Notes under the pieces: model-generated
The model's database searches: none
Told to the model about the DNA's origin: nothing
Seen by the model: the letters and a program-made list of their open reading frames with translations, nothing else
Shown: one piece after another, positions 23,681 through 30,600 of the stretch
Position numbering within the stretch: the first letter of the stretch is position 1
Layout: the number at the start of each line of letters is the position of its first letter
Translations under genes and position numbers: made by a program
NCBI RefSeq assembly: GCF_001984175.1
Contig: NZ_MTQP01000068.1
Coordinates: 372,001-436,000, forward strand
DNA length: 64,000 bases
Direction: 5' to 3'
From: Saccharothrix sp. ALI-22-I
GTDB taxonomy: Bacteria; Actinomycetota; Actinomycetes; Mycobacteriales; Pseudonocardiaceae

Positions 23681-25887
23681 TGACGCGCGAACAGCCCTTG
23701 CCCGAGCGGGTGACGCTGCTCGGCATCCGGCACCACGGTCCCGGCTCGGCGCGCATGGTCGCGGCGGCGCTGGCGGCCGTGCGGCCGGAGGTGGTGCTGA
23801 TCGAAGGGCCGCCGGAGGGTGACGCGCTGCTGCCGCACGTGCCGAACCTGACCCCGCCGGTGGCGTTGTTGCTGCACGACGAGGCGGAGCCGTCGCGGGC
23901 CGCGTTCTGGCCGTTCGCCGAGTTCTCGCCGGAGTGGCGGGCGATGAAGTGGGCCCACGCCAACGGTGTGCCGGTGCGGTTCTTCGACCTGCCCGCCGCC
24001 GCGTCCCTGGGCGCCTCACCCGAGGACACACCCGCGGACTCACCTGACGACAAACCTCGTGCCGCCCTCGACCCACTGGGCACGCTCGCCGAGGCGGCCG
24101 GGTTCGACGACCCGGAACGCTGGTGGGAGGACGTGGTCGAGCACCACACCGACCCGGAGGACCTGGCCGAGGCGGTCGCGGAGGCGATGGGCGCGTTGCG
24201 CGAGGAGTTCGCCGACCAGGTGGACGCCCGGACGCTGCTGCGGGAGGCCGCGATGCGGCAGAACGTGCGGCAGGCGTTGAAGGACGTCGAGGGCCCGATC
24301 GCGGTGGTGGCCGGCGCGTGGCACGTGCCCGCGCTGCGCACCCTGCCGCCCGCGTCGGTCGATGCCGCCGCCCTGAAAGGCCTGCCGCGCAAGAAGGTTT
24401 CCGGCACGTGGGTGCCGTGGAGCCACGGTCGGCTGGCGTCGTCGTCCGGCTACGGCGCGGGCGTCGACTCGCCGGGCTGGTACGCGCACCTGTGGGAGTG
24501 CGCGGAACGCGGCGACGCCGTACCGCGCTGGTTCGCGAAGGCGTGCGGGGTGCTGCGCGCGGAGGACCTGCCCGCGTCCACGGCGAGCGCGGTGGAGGCG
24601 GTGCGGCTGGCGGACACGCTGGCGGCGATGCGCGGCCGACCGTCACCGGGCTTGTCGGAGGTGATGGAGGCGTCGCTGGCGGTGTTGTGCGGCGGCGACA
24701 CGACCCCGCTGCGGCTCGTGCACGAGCAGTTGGTGGTCGGCGAGCGGTTGGGCGAGGTCGGCGACGACGTGCCGACGTCACCGCTGGCCGCGGACCTGGC
24801 GCGGTTGCGCAAACGACTGCGGTTGCCCGCGAGCGCGTCGATCAAGCCGATACGCCTGGACCTGCGCAAGGACACCGATCGCGAGCGGTCGAAGCTGCTG
24901 CGGCGCCTGGAGGTGCTGGACGTGCCTTGGGGCACGCCCGACACGACCCGCACGCTGGGCACGTTCGCCGAGGCCTGGCAGCTGCACTGGAAACCGGAGT
25001 TCGAGGTCGCCCTGGCCGTAGCCGCCCGGCACGGCACCACGGTCGAAGCCGCGGCCCAAACGGTCCTGGTCACCCGTGCCGCCGAGGCCACCCGAGTAGT
25101 CAACGCCGCCGAGGCCCTGAGCCAATCCGTCGGCTGCGAAATCCCAGAGGCGGTAGCCGCGGCACGCCAAGCGCTGGACCGCTGCGCGGCCGCCGCGACA
25201 GACGCCCTGGAACTACTGGCAGCCCTCCCCGACCTGGCAACCACCGTCCGTTACGGCTCAGTGCGCGGCACCGACCCGGAGCTCCTGCGCGTGGCACTGC
25301 ACGGCCTTCTGGCACGCGGTGCCGTCGGCTTGCCACTCGCGTGCCGAGGCGTCGACGAGGACACCGCCGAACGCGCGGTCAAGGCAGTGGAGGGCGCCGA
25401 CGACGCAGTCCGCCTGGCCGCCGACGACGAACACCGCGACACCTGGCAACGCGCCCTGAAATCGCTGGTGGCGATGCCCGACGCACACGGCCTGCCAACC
25501 GGCCGCGCAACCCGACTCCTGTGGGAAACCGGCGCCCTGGACTCCACCGAAGTAGCCGCCCGCCTGCACCGCGCGGTATCGCTGGCAGCCGGCGCGACCG
25601 CGTTCGTAGCCGGCTTCCTACGCGGATCAGCAGCCCTGCTCACCGCGGACCCACGCCTGTTCAGCGTCGTGGACGAATGGCTGACCGGCCTCTCCGGCCC
25701 GGATTTCGCCGCCGCCCTCCCCCTCCTGCGACGCGCAGTGGGCGATTTCAGCCCGGCCGAGCGCCGAATGCTCGGCGACCGGGTCAAGGGCACGGCAGGC
25801 GGCACGGCGGCTTCGAGCGACTGGGACGAGGACTTGGCAGCACGCCTGGCCGGCCACGTGCGCGCCCTCCTCGGAGCCGCCACATGA
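23680..25887 (+). CDS. DUF5682 family protein
   Basis: A 735-residue soluble protein. The N-terminal about 225 residues carry GIRHHGPGSAR (H18, H19), a strand ending VVLIEGPPEGDAL (E42) and VVAGAWHVPAL (H215). The order GxxH, a VxxEG acid, a basic RxxxMRxN helix and a terminal GxxHxPxL recalls the EreA/ChaN/TraB fold, so a hydrolase or metal-dependent activity is possible; this fold link is my inference. The remainder is helical repeats. A 30-residue acidic insertion (about 110-140) looks disordered. It is coupled to MoxR by TGATG. Confidence 0.85.
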   Translation: MTREQPLPERVTLLGIRHHGPGSARMVAAALAAVRPEVVLIEGPPEGDALLPHVPNLTPPVALLLHDEAEPSRAAFWPFAEFSPEWRAMKWAHANGVPVRFFDLPAAASLGASPEDTPADSPDDKPRAALDPLGTLAEAAGFDDPERWWEDVVEHHTDPEDLAEAVAEAMGALREEFADQVDARTLLREAAMRQNVRQALKDVEGPIAVVAGAWHVPALRTLPPASVDAAALKGLPRKKVSGTWVPWSHGRLASSSGYGAGVDSPGWYAHLWECAERGDAVPRWFAKACGVLRAEDLPASTASAVEAVRLADTLAAMRGRPSPGLSEVMEASLAVLCGGDTTPLRLVHEQLVVGERLGEVGDDVPTSPLAADLARLRKRLRLPASASIKPIRLDLRKDTDRERSKLLRRLEVLDVPWGTPDTTRTLGTFAEAWQLHWKPEFEVALAVAARHGTTVEAAAQTVLVTRAAEATRVVNAAEALSQSVGCEIPEAVAAARQALDRCAAAATDALELLAALPDLATTVRYGSVRGTDPELLRVALHGLLARGAVGLPLACRGVDEDTAERAVKAVEGADDAVRLAADDEHRDTWQRALKSLVAMPDAHGLPTGRATRLLWETGALDSTEVAARLHRAVSLAAGATAFVAGFLRGSAALLTADPRLFSVVDEWLTGLSGPDFAAALPLLRRAVGDFSPAERRMLGDRVKGTAGGTAASSDWDEDLAARLAGHVRALLGAAT

Positions 25888-26039
25888 CGCGGCCCGACCG
25901 CCCGACGGCGGGCGAACCCAAGCCCAGCGCCGGGCCACTGACCTGCGATTTTACCGCGACGAACGGCGAGTCCGCGACGTTCGACGCCATCCTCGGCACG
26001 GCGGCTGGGAAGGGTGGGTGTCCGGGTGACTCGCGATAG
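25884..26039 (+). CDS. 51-residue micro-ORF between DUF5682 and vWA genes
   Basis: ATG 25884 overlaps the DUF5682 stop (ATGA) and the ORF ends with TAG 26037-26039, inside the first codons of the vWA gene. The peptide begins MTRPDRPTAGEPKPSAGPLT and includes two cysteines. Third-position GC is high except near codons 27-28 (GAT TTT). No family is recognised. It is either a real small partner protein or a coupling peptide that lets ribosomes reinitiate on the vWA start. Confidence 0.45.
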   Translation: MTRPDRPTAGEPKPSAGPLTCDFTATNGESATFDAILGTAAGKGGCPGDSR

Positions 26040-27204
26040 CGCGGCAGAACGGCAGCGGCGGTGGAGGTTGTTGCTCGGTGGGGCGGCCGGGGATTTGGGG
26101 GCGCTGGGGGAGGACGACCAGCGGCGGGACTCTGCGCTGACCGGGTTGTACGGCGGTGGTGGGGATGAGGCGCCGTCCGGTGGGGGTAAGCGGAGTGCTG
26201 GGCTTGGTGGGTCGTCGCCGGTGTTGCACCGGTGGTTGGGGGACGTTCGGACGTACTTCCCCAGTTCGGTTGTGCAGGTGATGCAGCGGGACGCCGTTGA
26301 GCGGTTGGGGTTGCGTCAGCTGCTGTTGGAACCGGAACTGCTGTCCAGTGTCGAGCCGGACGTGAGTCTTGTCGGCACGTTGGTCTCGTTGTCGCGGGCG
26401 ATTCCGGAACGGACCCGCGAGACCGCACGGGCGGTGGTGCGGAAGGTGGTCGAGGACATCGAGCGCAGGCTTGCCGACCGGCTGCTGGCCGCGGTGCACG
26501 GTGCGATCGACCGGTCTCGGCGCACCAGCCGCCCTCGGCTGTCCGATGTGGACTGGAATCGGACGATCCGGAAGAACCTCCGGCACTACCAGCCCGACCA
26601 GCGCACGGTCGTCGTGCAGGACCTGGTCGGCAACAGTCGGCGCAGTCGGCAGGCCTCGCTGCGGGACGTGATCCTGCTCGTCGACCAGTCCGGGTCGATG
26701 GCGGAGTCCGTCGTGTACTCGGCGGTGTTGGGGGCGTCGCTCGCTTCGTTGAAAGCCGTCGACACGAAGCTGGTCGTGTTCGACACCGAGGTGGTCGACC
26801 TGACCGAGCAGCTGAAGGACCCGGTCGACCTGTTGTTCTCCACCCAACTGGGTGGCGGCACGGATATCAACCGGGCCGTTGCCTACGGACAGTCGTTGGT
26901 CCGCCGGCCGACGGACACGGTGATGGTGCTGATCAGCGACCTGTACGAGGGCGGTGTGGCGCGTGAGCTGCAACGTCGGGTGCGGGAGTTGGTGCAGAGC
27001 GGGGTGACGGTCGTCGTCCTGCTGGCGTTGTCCGACAGCGGCACGCCCGCCTACGACCACGAGTTGGCGGCCAGGTTGTCCGAGTTGGGCGCGCCCGCGT
27101 TCGCCTGCACGCCGGACCGGTTCCCCGACCTGCTGGCGACGGCGTTGCGGCGCGAGGACGTCGCGGCCTGGGCTGAGCAGAGTGGCATCCCGGTGGGACG
27201 GTGA
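26026..27204 (+). CDS. von Willebrand factor A domain protein, partner of MoxR
   Basis: About 392 residues. A basic, helical N-terminal region (1-205) with a Gly-rich segment precedes a vWA domain. Its complete metal-ion-dependent adhesion site is DQSGSM (D220, S222, S224), Thr279 in GGGTD and Asp305 in LISDLYEG. Such CoxE-like vWA proteins work with MoxR ATPases. GTG 26026 gives VTRDSAAERQ; GTG 26014 is an in-frame alternative. Codon use in the first third is less biased than elsewhere in the operon. Last gene of the cluster. Confidence 0.92.
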   Translation: MTRDSAAERQRRWRLLLGGAAGDLGALGEDDQRRDSALTGLYGGGGDEAPSGGGKRSAGLGGSSPVLHRWLGDVRTYFPSSVVQVMQRDAVERLGLRQLLLEPELLSSVEPDVSLVGTLVSLSRAIPERTRETARAVVRKVVEDIERRLADRLLAAVHGAIDRSRRTSRPRLSDVDWNRTIRKNLRHYQPDQRTVVVQDLVGNSRRSRQASLRDVILLVDQSGSMAESVVYSAVLGASLASLKAVDTKLVVFDTEVVDLTEQLKDPVDLLFSTQLGGGTDINRAVAYGQSLVRRPTDTVMVLISDLYEGGVARELQRRVRELVQSGVTVVVLLALSDSGTPAYDHELAARLSELGAPAFACTPDRFPDLLATALRREDVAAWAEQSGIPVGR

Positions 27205-27216
27205 ACGACGGCGGGC

Positions 27217-27696
27217 TCACCGGATGACCACCCGTCCGAGGGTCAGGAACGGCGCGCCGCGGGTCAGCACCGCCGTGCGGCCGTGCGGGTCGGGCCCGGC
27301 CAGCCACACCTGCCCACCTCGCCGGATGTTCTCGCGCACCCGCTCAGGTATCTCGGACAGCCGCAGGAAGGTGCGGTCCGAGCCGGCCGTCTCCAGGTAT
27401 GTCTGCCGCCCGACACGCGTCCGCCCCGGCACGAAGTGCACCGACACCGCGTGCCGCGGGTACGTCGCGAGCAGCCGCCGCAGGCTGCGCCGAGAACAGA
27501 AGTGCCGCAACCCCGGCACGGCGAACTCGATGCACAGCGGCGTCAGCACGAACACCCACCGCGACCCGATCCACGCCGACACCAGCCACAGCACCAGAAA
27601 CGCCAGCAGCGCAAGCCCGATGAACCCGACCGCACGGCGATCCGCACTGGTCAGGCATCTGCGCACCCAAGCCTCACCCACCACTGCTCCCAGCAA
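27217..27696 (-). CDS. small membrane protein, paralogue of the 27742-28215 product
   Basis: The 159-residue protein has two adjacent membrane helices (about 24-45 and 48-64) and a basic cytoplasmic C-terminal domain. The last 35 residues (VWLAGPDPHGRTAVLTRG, then APFLTLGRVVIR) align with the end of the neighbouring gene product (AWFVAPDRGGNTVVTFRG, then VPKLFPAKVVRS), marking a tandem duplication. No function is known. It converges on the vWA gene and follows its paralogue after 45 bp. Confidence 0.7.
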   Translation of the reverse strand: MLGAVVGEAWVRRCLTSADRRAVGFIGLALLAFLVLWLVSAWIGSRWVFVLTPLCIEFAVPGLRHFCSRRSLRRLLATYPRHAVSVHFVPGRTRVGRQTYLETAGSDRTFLRLSEIPERVRENIRRGGQVWLAGPDPHGRTAVLTRGAPFLTLGRVVIR

Positions 27697-27741
27697 ACCA
27701 GAAGTCCGGTCCTGGGGTAGCCAGGAAGATGATCAGCAAAC

Positions 27742-28215
27742 TCAGCTGCGCACGACCTTCGCCGGAAAGAGTTTCGGCACACCACGGAACGTAACCACGG
27801 TGTTCCCGCCACGGTCGGGCGCCACGAACCACGCCCGGCGGTGCCGGCTGATCCGACCGCGCGCCATGGGACCGGCGCTCACATCCAGCACGAGCGGCCG
27901 GGTGCCGTGCACGACGAGTCGTCCCCCGCGCCAGTGGATGCGCACGTAGACCCACGCGTGATCCCCCATGACCCGGGTGAACGGCTGCCGCCGGGTGAGC
28001 CCGAACCCGAGGACCAACACCGAGAACAGCAGCAGCACGAGCGGCAGGGCGGACGACACCGCGAACACGAAGACCAGCGCGAGTTGCAGCACAAAGGCGA
28101 TCGCGCCCAGGACGACCCAGCCGAACGCCCGTCGGCCGGCGATCTCCAGGCAGTACTGCGTCCACAGGTCATCGAGAGCCGCACCTTCGGTGGACGGCTT
28201 GTTCGGCACGACCAC
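27742..28215 (-). CDS. small membrane protein, first of a paralogous pair
   Basis: The 157-residue protein begins MVVPNKPSTEGAALDDLWTQ, carries two membrane helices (about 32-52 and 54-72) and ends in a basic domain related to that of the next gene (27217-27696). It resembles conserved actinobacterial membrane proteins without a named domain. The GTG start lies after an upstream region of about 275 bp facing the iron-box promoter of the DUF2470 gene, so it has its own promoter there. Confidence 0.7.
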   Translation of the reverse strand: MVVPNKPSTEGAALDDLWTQYCLEIAGRRAFGWVVLGAIAFVLQLALVFVFAVSSALPLVLLLFSVLVLGFGLTRRQPFTRVMGDHAWVYVRIHWRGGRLVVHGTRPLVLDVSAGPMARGRISRHRRAWFVAPDRGGNTVVTFRGVPKLFPAKVVRS

Positions 28216-28455
28216 GAGCCACCTCCGCCAGGCGAGCCCAGATTACGACGAATGCGCGCCGCGCCGAAACGGCCAACCGGCCCGTTCCGCGGACTCCCGA
28301 CCGCCTCCGGCGTCACCTCACCCGGCGACCCCGCTCGGCGTGCCGTTTGCCAACCACCTAACCTGCGACAACGATCGGCAACGACGGCAACGATTCGGCT
28401 TTACGCCGATCGTGACCGGATGGACAGGTCGCGGGACTACCGTCGCCGGACTCCA

Positions 28456-28474
28456 TCAAGTTAGGCTACCCTAA
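28456..28474 (+). promoter_or_regulatory. iron box (IdeR/DtxR-type operator)
   Basis: TCAAGTTAGGCTACCCTAA matches 16 of 19 positions of the consensus TTAGGTTAGGCTAACCTAA, with the 3' half-site nearly perfect. It lies 17 bp before the start codon of the DUF2470 gene, so a bound regulator would block transcription or initiation. The implied control is repression by an IdeR/DmdR-type protein when iron is plentiful. Confidence 0.75.
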
Positions 28475-28490
28475 GTTGGGAGGTGAGCGG

Positions 28491-29249
28491 ATGAACGAGA
28501 CACGTCGACCGCCGGCACCGCACGCGGCGGAGCGGGCTCGCACCATCGCCGCCCGGGGTGGCCGAGCGGCCCTGTTGCCGTCCGACGGCACGGAGAACCG
28601 GATCACGCCGGTGCTGCACCACGTCCACCCGCACGGTGACGTGACGATCGTGCTGCCGGACGAGCACCCGCTGGTGGAAGCCGCCCTCCGGACCGAGCTG
28701 ACCGCCATGCTGGAAGTCGCCGACCAGGCGCCCGTCCAGCTGCGCGAGCCGGTCCGCGGCCTGCTCTGGATCACCGGCTGGCTGCGCACGCTCGACCCCG
28801 TGGAAGCCCGCGAGGCGAGCCTCCAGGTCGCCGACGCGCGCCCGGACCCACGACTGCTCGACATCGGGCACGGCGCGTCCGTGCTGCGGCTGAGCCCGGC
28901 GTCGCTGGTGGTGGCCGACGCCGAGGGCACCACGTCGCTGCGCCCCGAGCTGTTCGCGCAGGCGGAGCCGGACCCGTTCGCCGCGCACGAGGACCACTGG
29001 CTGCGTCACCTGGAGCTGTCGCACCGGGACGTGGTCGGGCTCCTCGCGCAGCACCTGCCGGACAACCTGAAGGGCGGTCACGTCCGCCCGCTCGGCCTGG
29101 ACCGGTTCGGTCTGCGGCTGCGGGTGGAGATGTCGGACGAGGACCACGACGTGCGCATCGCGTTCTCCCACCCGGTGAGCACGTCGCAGGAGTTGGCCGT
29201 GGAGCTGCGTCAGCTGATGGGCTGCCCCTTCCTGGCACAACGCCGCTGA
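28491..29249 (+). CDS. DUF2470 domain protein under iron control
   Basis: The 252-residue product starts MNETRRPPAPHAAERARTIA after a GGGAGGTG ribosome site. The C-terminal about 80 residues (from DPFAAHEDHWLRHLELSHRD) match DUF2470, a domain shared with HugZ/HutZ-type heme-binding proteins. The N-terminal half looks like a split-barrel relative. With an iron box directly upstream, a role in heme or iron handling during iron limitation is likely. No heme oxygenase activity can be claimed from sequence alone. CPBP protease follows after 15 bp. Confidence 0.85.
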   Translation: MNETRRPPAPHAAERARTIAARGGRAALLPSDGTENRITPVLHHVHPHGDVTIVLPDEHPLVEAALRTELTAMLEVADQAPVQLREPVRGLLWITGWLRTLDPVEAREASLQVADARPDPRLLDIGHGASVLRLSPASLVVADAEGTTSLRPELFAQAEPDPFAAHEDHWLRHLELSHRDVVGLLAQHLPDNLKGGHVRPLGLDRFGLRLRVEMSDEDHDVRIAFSHPVSTSQELAVELRQLMGCPFLAQRR

Positions 29250-29264
29250 CGGCGTAGTTAACGT

Positions 29265-30041
29265 ATGGGTGTGATCGCAGCCCAGGACCTCGACGCCCCG
29301 TCTCGCCGCGGCTACCAGCTGGAACTGCTGCTCGTCTTCGCCATGACGCTCGGGCTGTCCGGGGTGCGGAGCCTGGTGCGGCTGCTGGACAGCCTGCTCG
29401 ACCCGGTGCCGCTCAACGAGCAGAAGGTCGCGATCAACGTCCCGCAGGCGCGGTTCGACCTGCTGGACCTGATCGCGCAGCTGCTCAGCGTGGTGCAGCT
29501 GGCCGCGTGGGGCGGGCTCGGTCTGTACCTGCTGTGGCGCGGCGGGATCAGGCTGAAGGCGCTGGGGCTGGACCGCACCCGGATCGGCCCGGACGCGTTG
29601 GGCAGCCTCGGCCTGGCCGCCGTGATCGGCATCCCCGGGCTGATCTTCTACCTGGTCGCGTGGAACCTGGGGCTGAACCTGGCCGTGCTGCCGTCCACTC
29701 TGGACCAGTCGTGGTGGCGCAGTGTCGTGCTGGTCCTCTCCGCCGTGGGCAACGCGTGGGCGGAAGAGGTGCTGGTCGTCGGCTACTTCATCACCCGGCT
29801 CAAGCAGCTCGGCTGGCGCGACAACACGGCGTTGCTGGCCAGCGCGGTGCTGCGCGGCTCGTACCACCTGTACCAGGGGTTCGGCGGGTTCATCGGGAAC
29901 GTGGTGATGGGGCTGGTGTTCGGCAAGGTGTGGCAGCGGACGAACCGGCTGTGGGTGCTGATCATCGCGCACGCGCTGCTCGACGTGGTCGCGTTCGTCG
30001 GCTACACGGCGTTGCGCGGTCACGTGTCCTGGTTGCCGTGA
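29265..30041 (+). CDS. CPBP family intramembrane metalloprotease
   Basis: The 258-residue protein has about six to seven membrane segments and the CPBP/Abi (RCE1-like) motifs: Glu167-Glu168 with Arg178 in AEEVLVVGYFITRL, His201 in GSYHLYQG and His236 in IIAHALLD. The usual arginine of EExxxR is displaced by the spacing, a common variant in actinobacteria. Relatives process prenylated or bacteriocin-like substrates; the substrate here is unknown. It starts 15 bp after the DUF2470 gene and may share its iron control. A palindromic stretch at 30091-30110 could terminate it. Confidence 0.88.
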   Translation: MGVIAAQDLDAPSRRGYQLELLLVFAMTLGLSGVRSLVRLLDSLLDPVPLNEQKVAINVPQARFDLLDLIAQLLSVVQLAAWGGLGLYLLWRGGIRLKALGLDRTRIGPDALGSLGLAAVIGIPGLIFYLVAWNLGLNLAVLPSTLDQSWWRSVVLVLSAVGNAWAEEVLVVGYFITRLKQLGWRDNTALLASAVLRGSYHLYQGFGGFIGNVVMGLVFGKVWQRTNRLWVLIIAHALLDVVAFVGYTALRGHVSWLP

Positions 30042-30198
30042 GCGGTAAGTAGTTCTCGCGAGGTAGTCGCCGCTCATCCGTCGGACGGACGCGTGCGGAC
30101 GTCCGCGCGCAGATGTCCGGTTCATCGCCTGAACCTAGCTGGGGTCATGGACGACCTCGATTGAACATAGGGGTTCCCCTGAGCGGGGGTACGCCTGA

Positions 30199-30289
30199 TT
30201 CAAGGTTCCCCGGGGTCCCGAACGGCCGCGTTCAAGGTCCTCGTGGTCCGGGACGGCCGCGGTTCAGGGACGGCCGCGGTTCAACCCGG
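30199..30289 (+). repeat. degenerate 32-bp direct repeats
   Basis: Two 32-bp units (30199-30230 and 30231-30262) share TTCAAGGT at the start and ACGGCCGCG at the end. They are followed by a shortened unit (30263-30279, TTCAGGGACGGCCGCGG) and a trailing TTCAACCCGG. The ACGGCCGCG core recurs three times. They lie where the 5' half of the adjacent AhpD-like gene should be. Confidence 0.7.
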
Positions 30290-30345
30290 TCTGTCAGCCG
30301 AACCAGCCGGGCACGTCGACCGGGAATCCGGCTCAATGCGACTCA

Positions 30346-30570
30346 GCGCTGATCACGGCCCTCCGGTCGGGAAAGCCGCTGGACGACCCCCGGCTGGAGG
30401 CACTGCGGCAGTTCACCCTCCGGGTGCTCGCCACCTCCGGCGAGGTGCCGGACGACGAACTGACCGAGTTCCTGAACGCCGGCTTCACCACCCGCAACGC
30501 GCTGGAGGTGGTGCTGGGCATCGGCACGTACACGATGTCCACGCTGGCCGACCGCCTGGTCCGCGCCTGA
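30346..30570 (+). pseudogene. 5'-truncated carboxymuconolactone decarboxylase/AhpD-like gene
   Basis: This frame has no start codon in a plausible place, yet it encodes 74 residues typical of the C-terminal half of AhpD-like peroxidase-family proteins: ALITALRSGKPLDDPRLEAL, a LRQFTLRVLATSGEV helix, FLNAGFTTRNALEVVLGIG and YTMSTLADRLVRA, then TGA 30568-30570. The catalytic CxxC half is missing and its place is taken by non-coding sequence and direct repeats. It is therefore a remnant. The reading frame is otherwise intact, so truncation may be recent. Confidence 0.7.
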
Positions 30571-30600
30571 GCACCGCCGCACAGGGTCCGGGCAGTGCGG

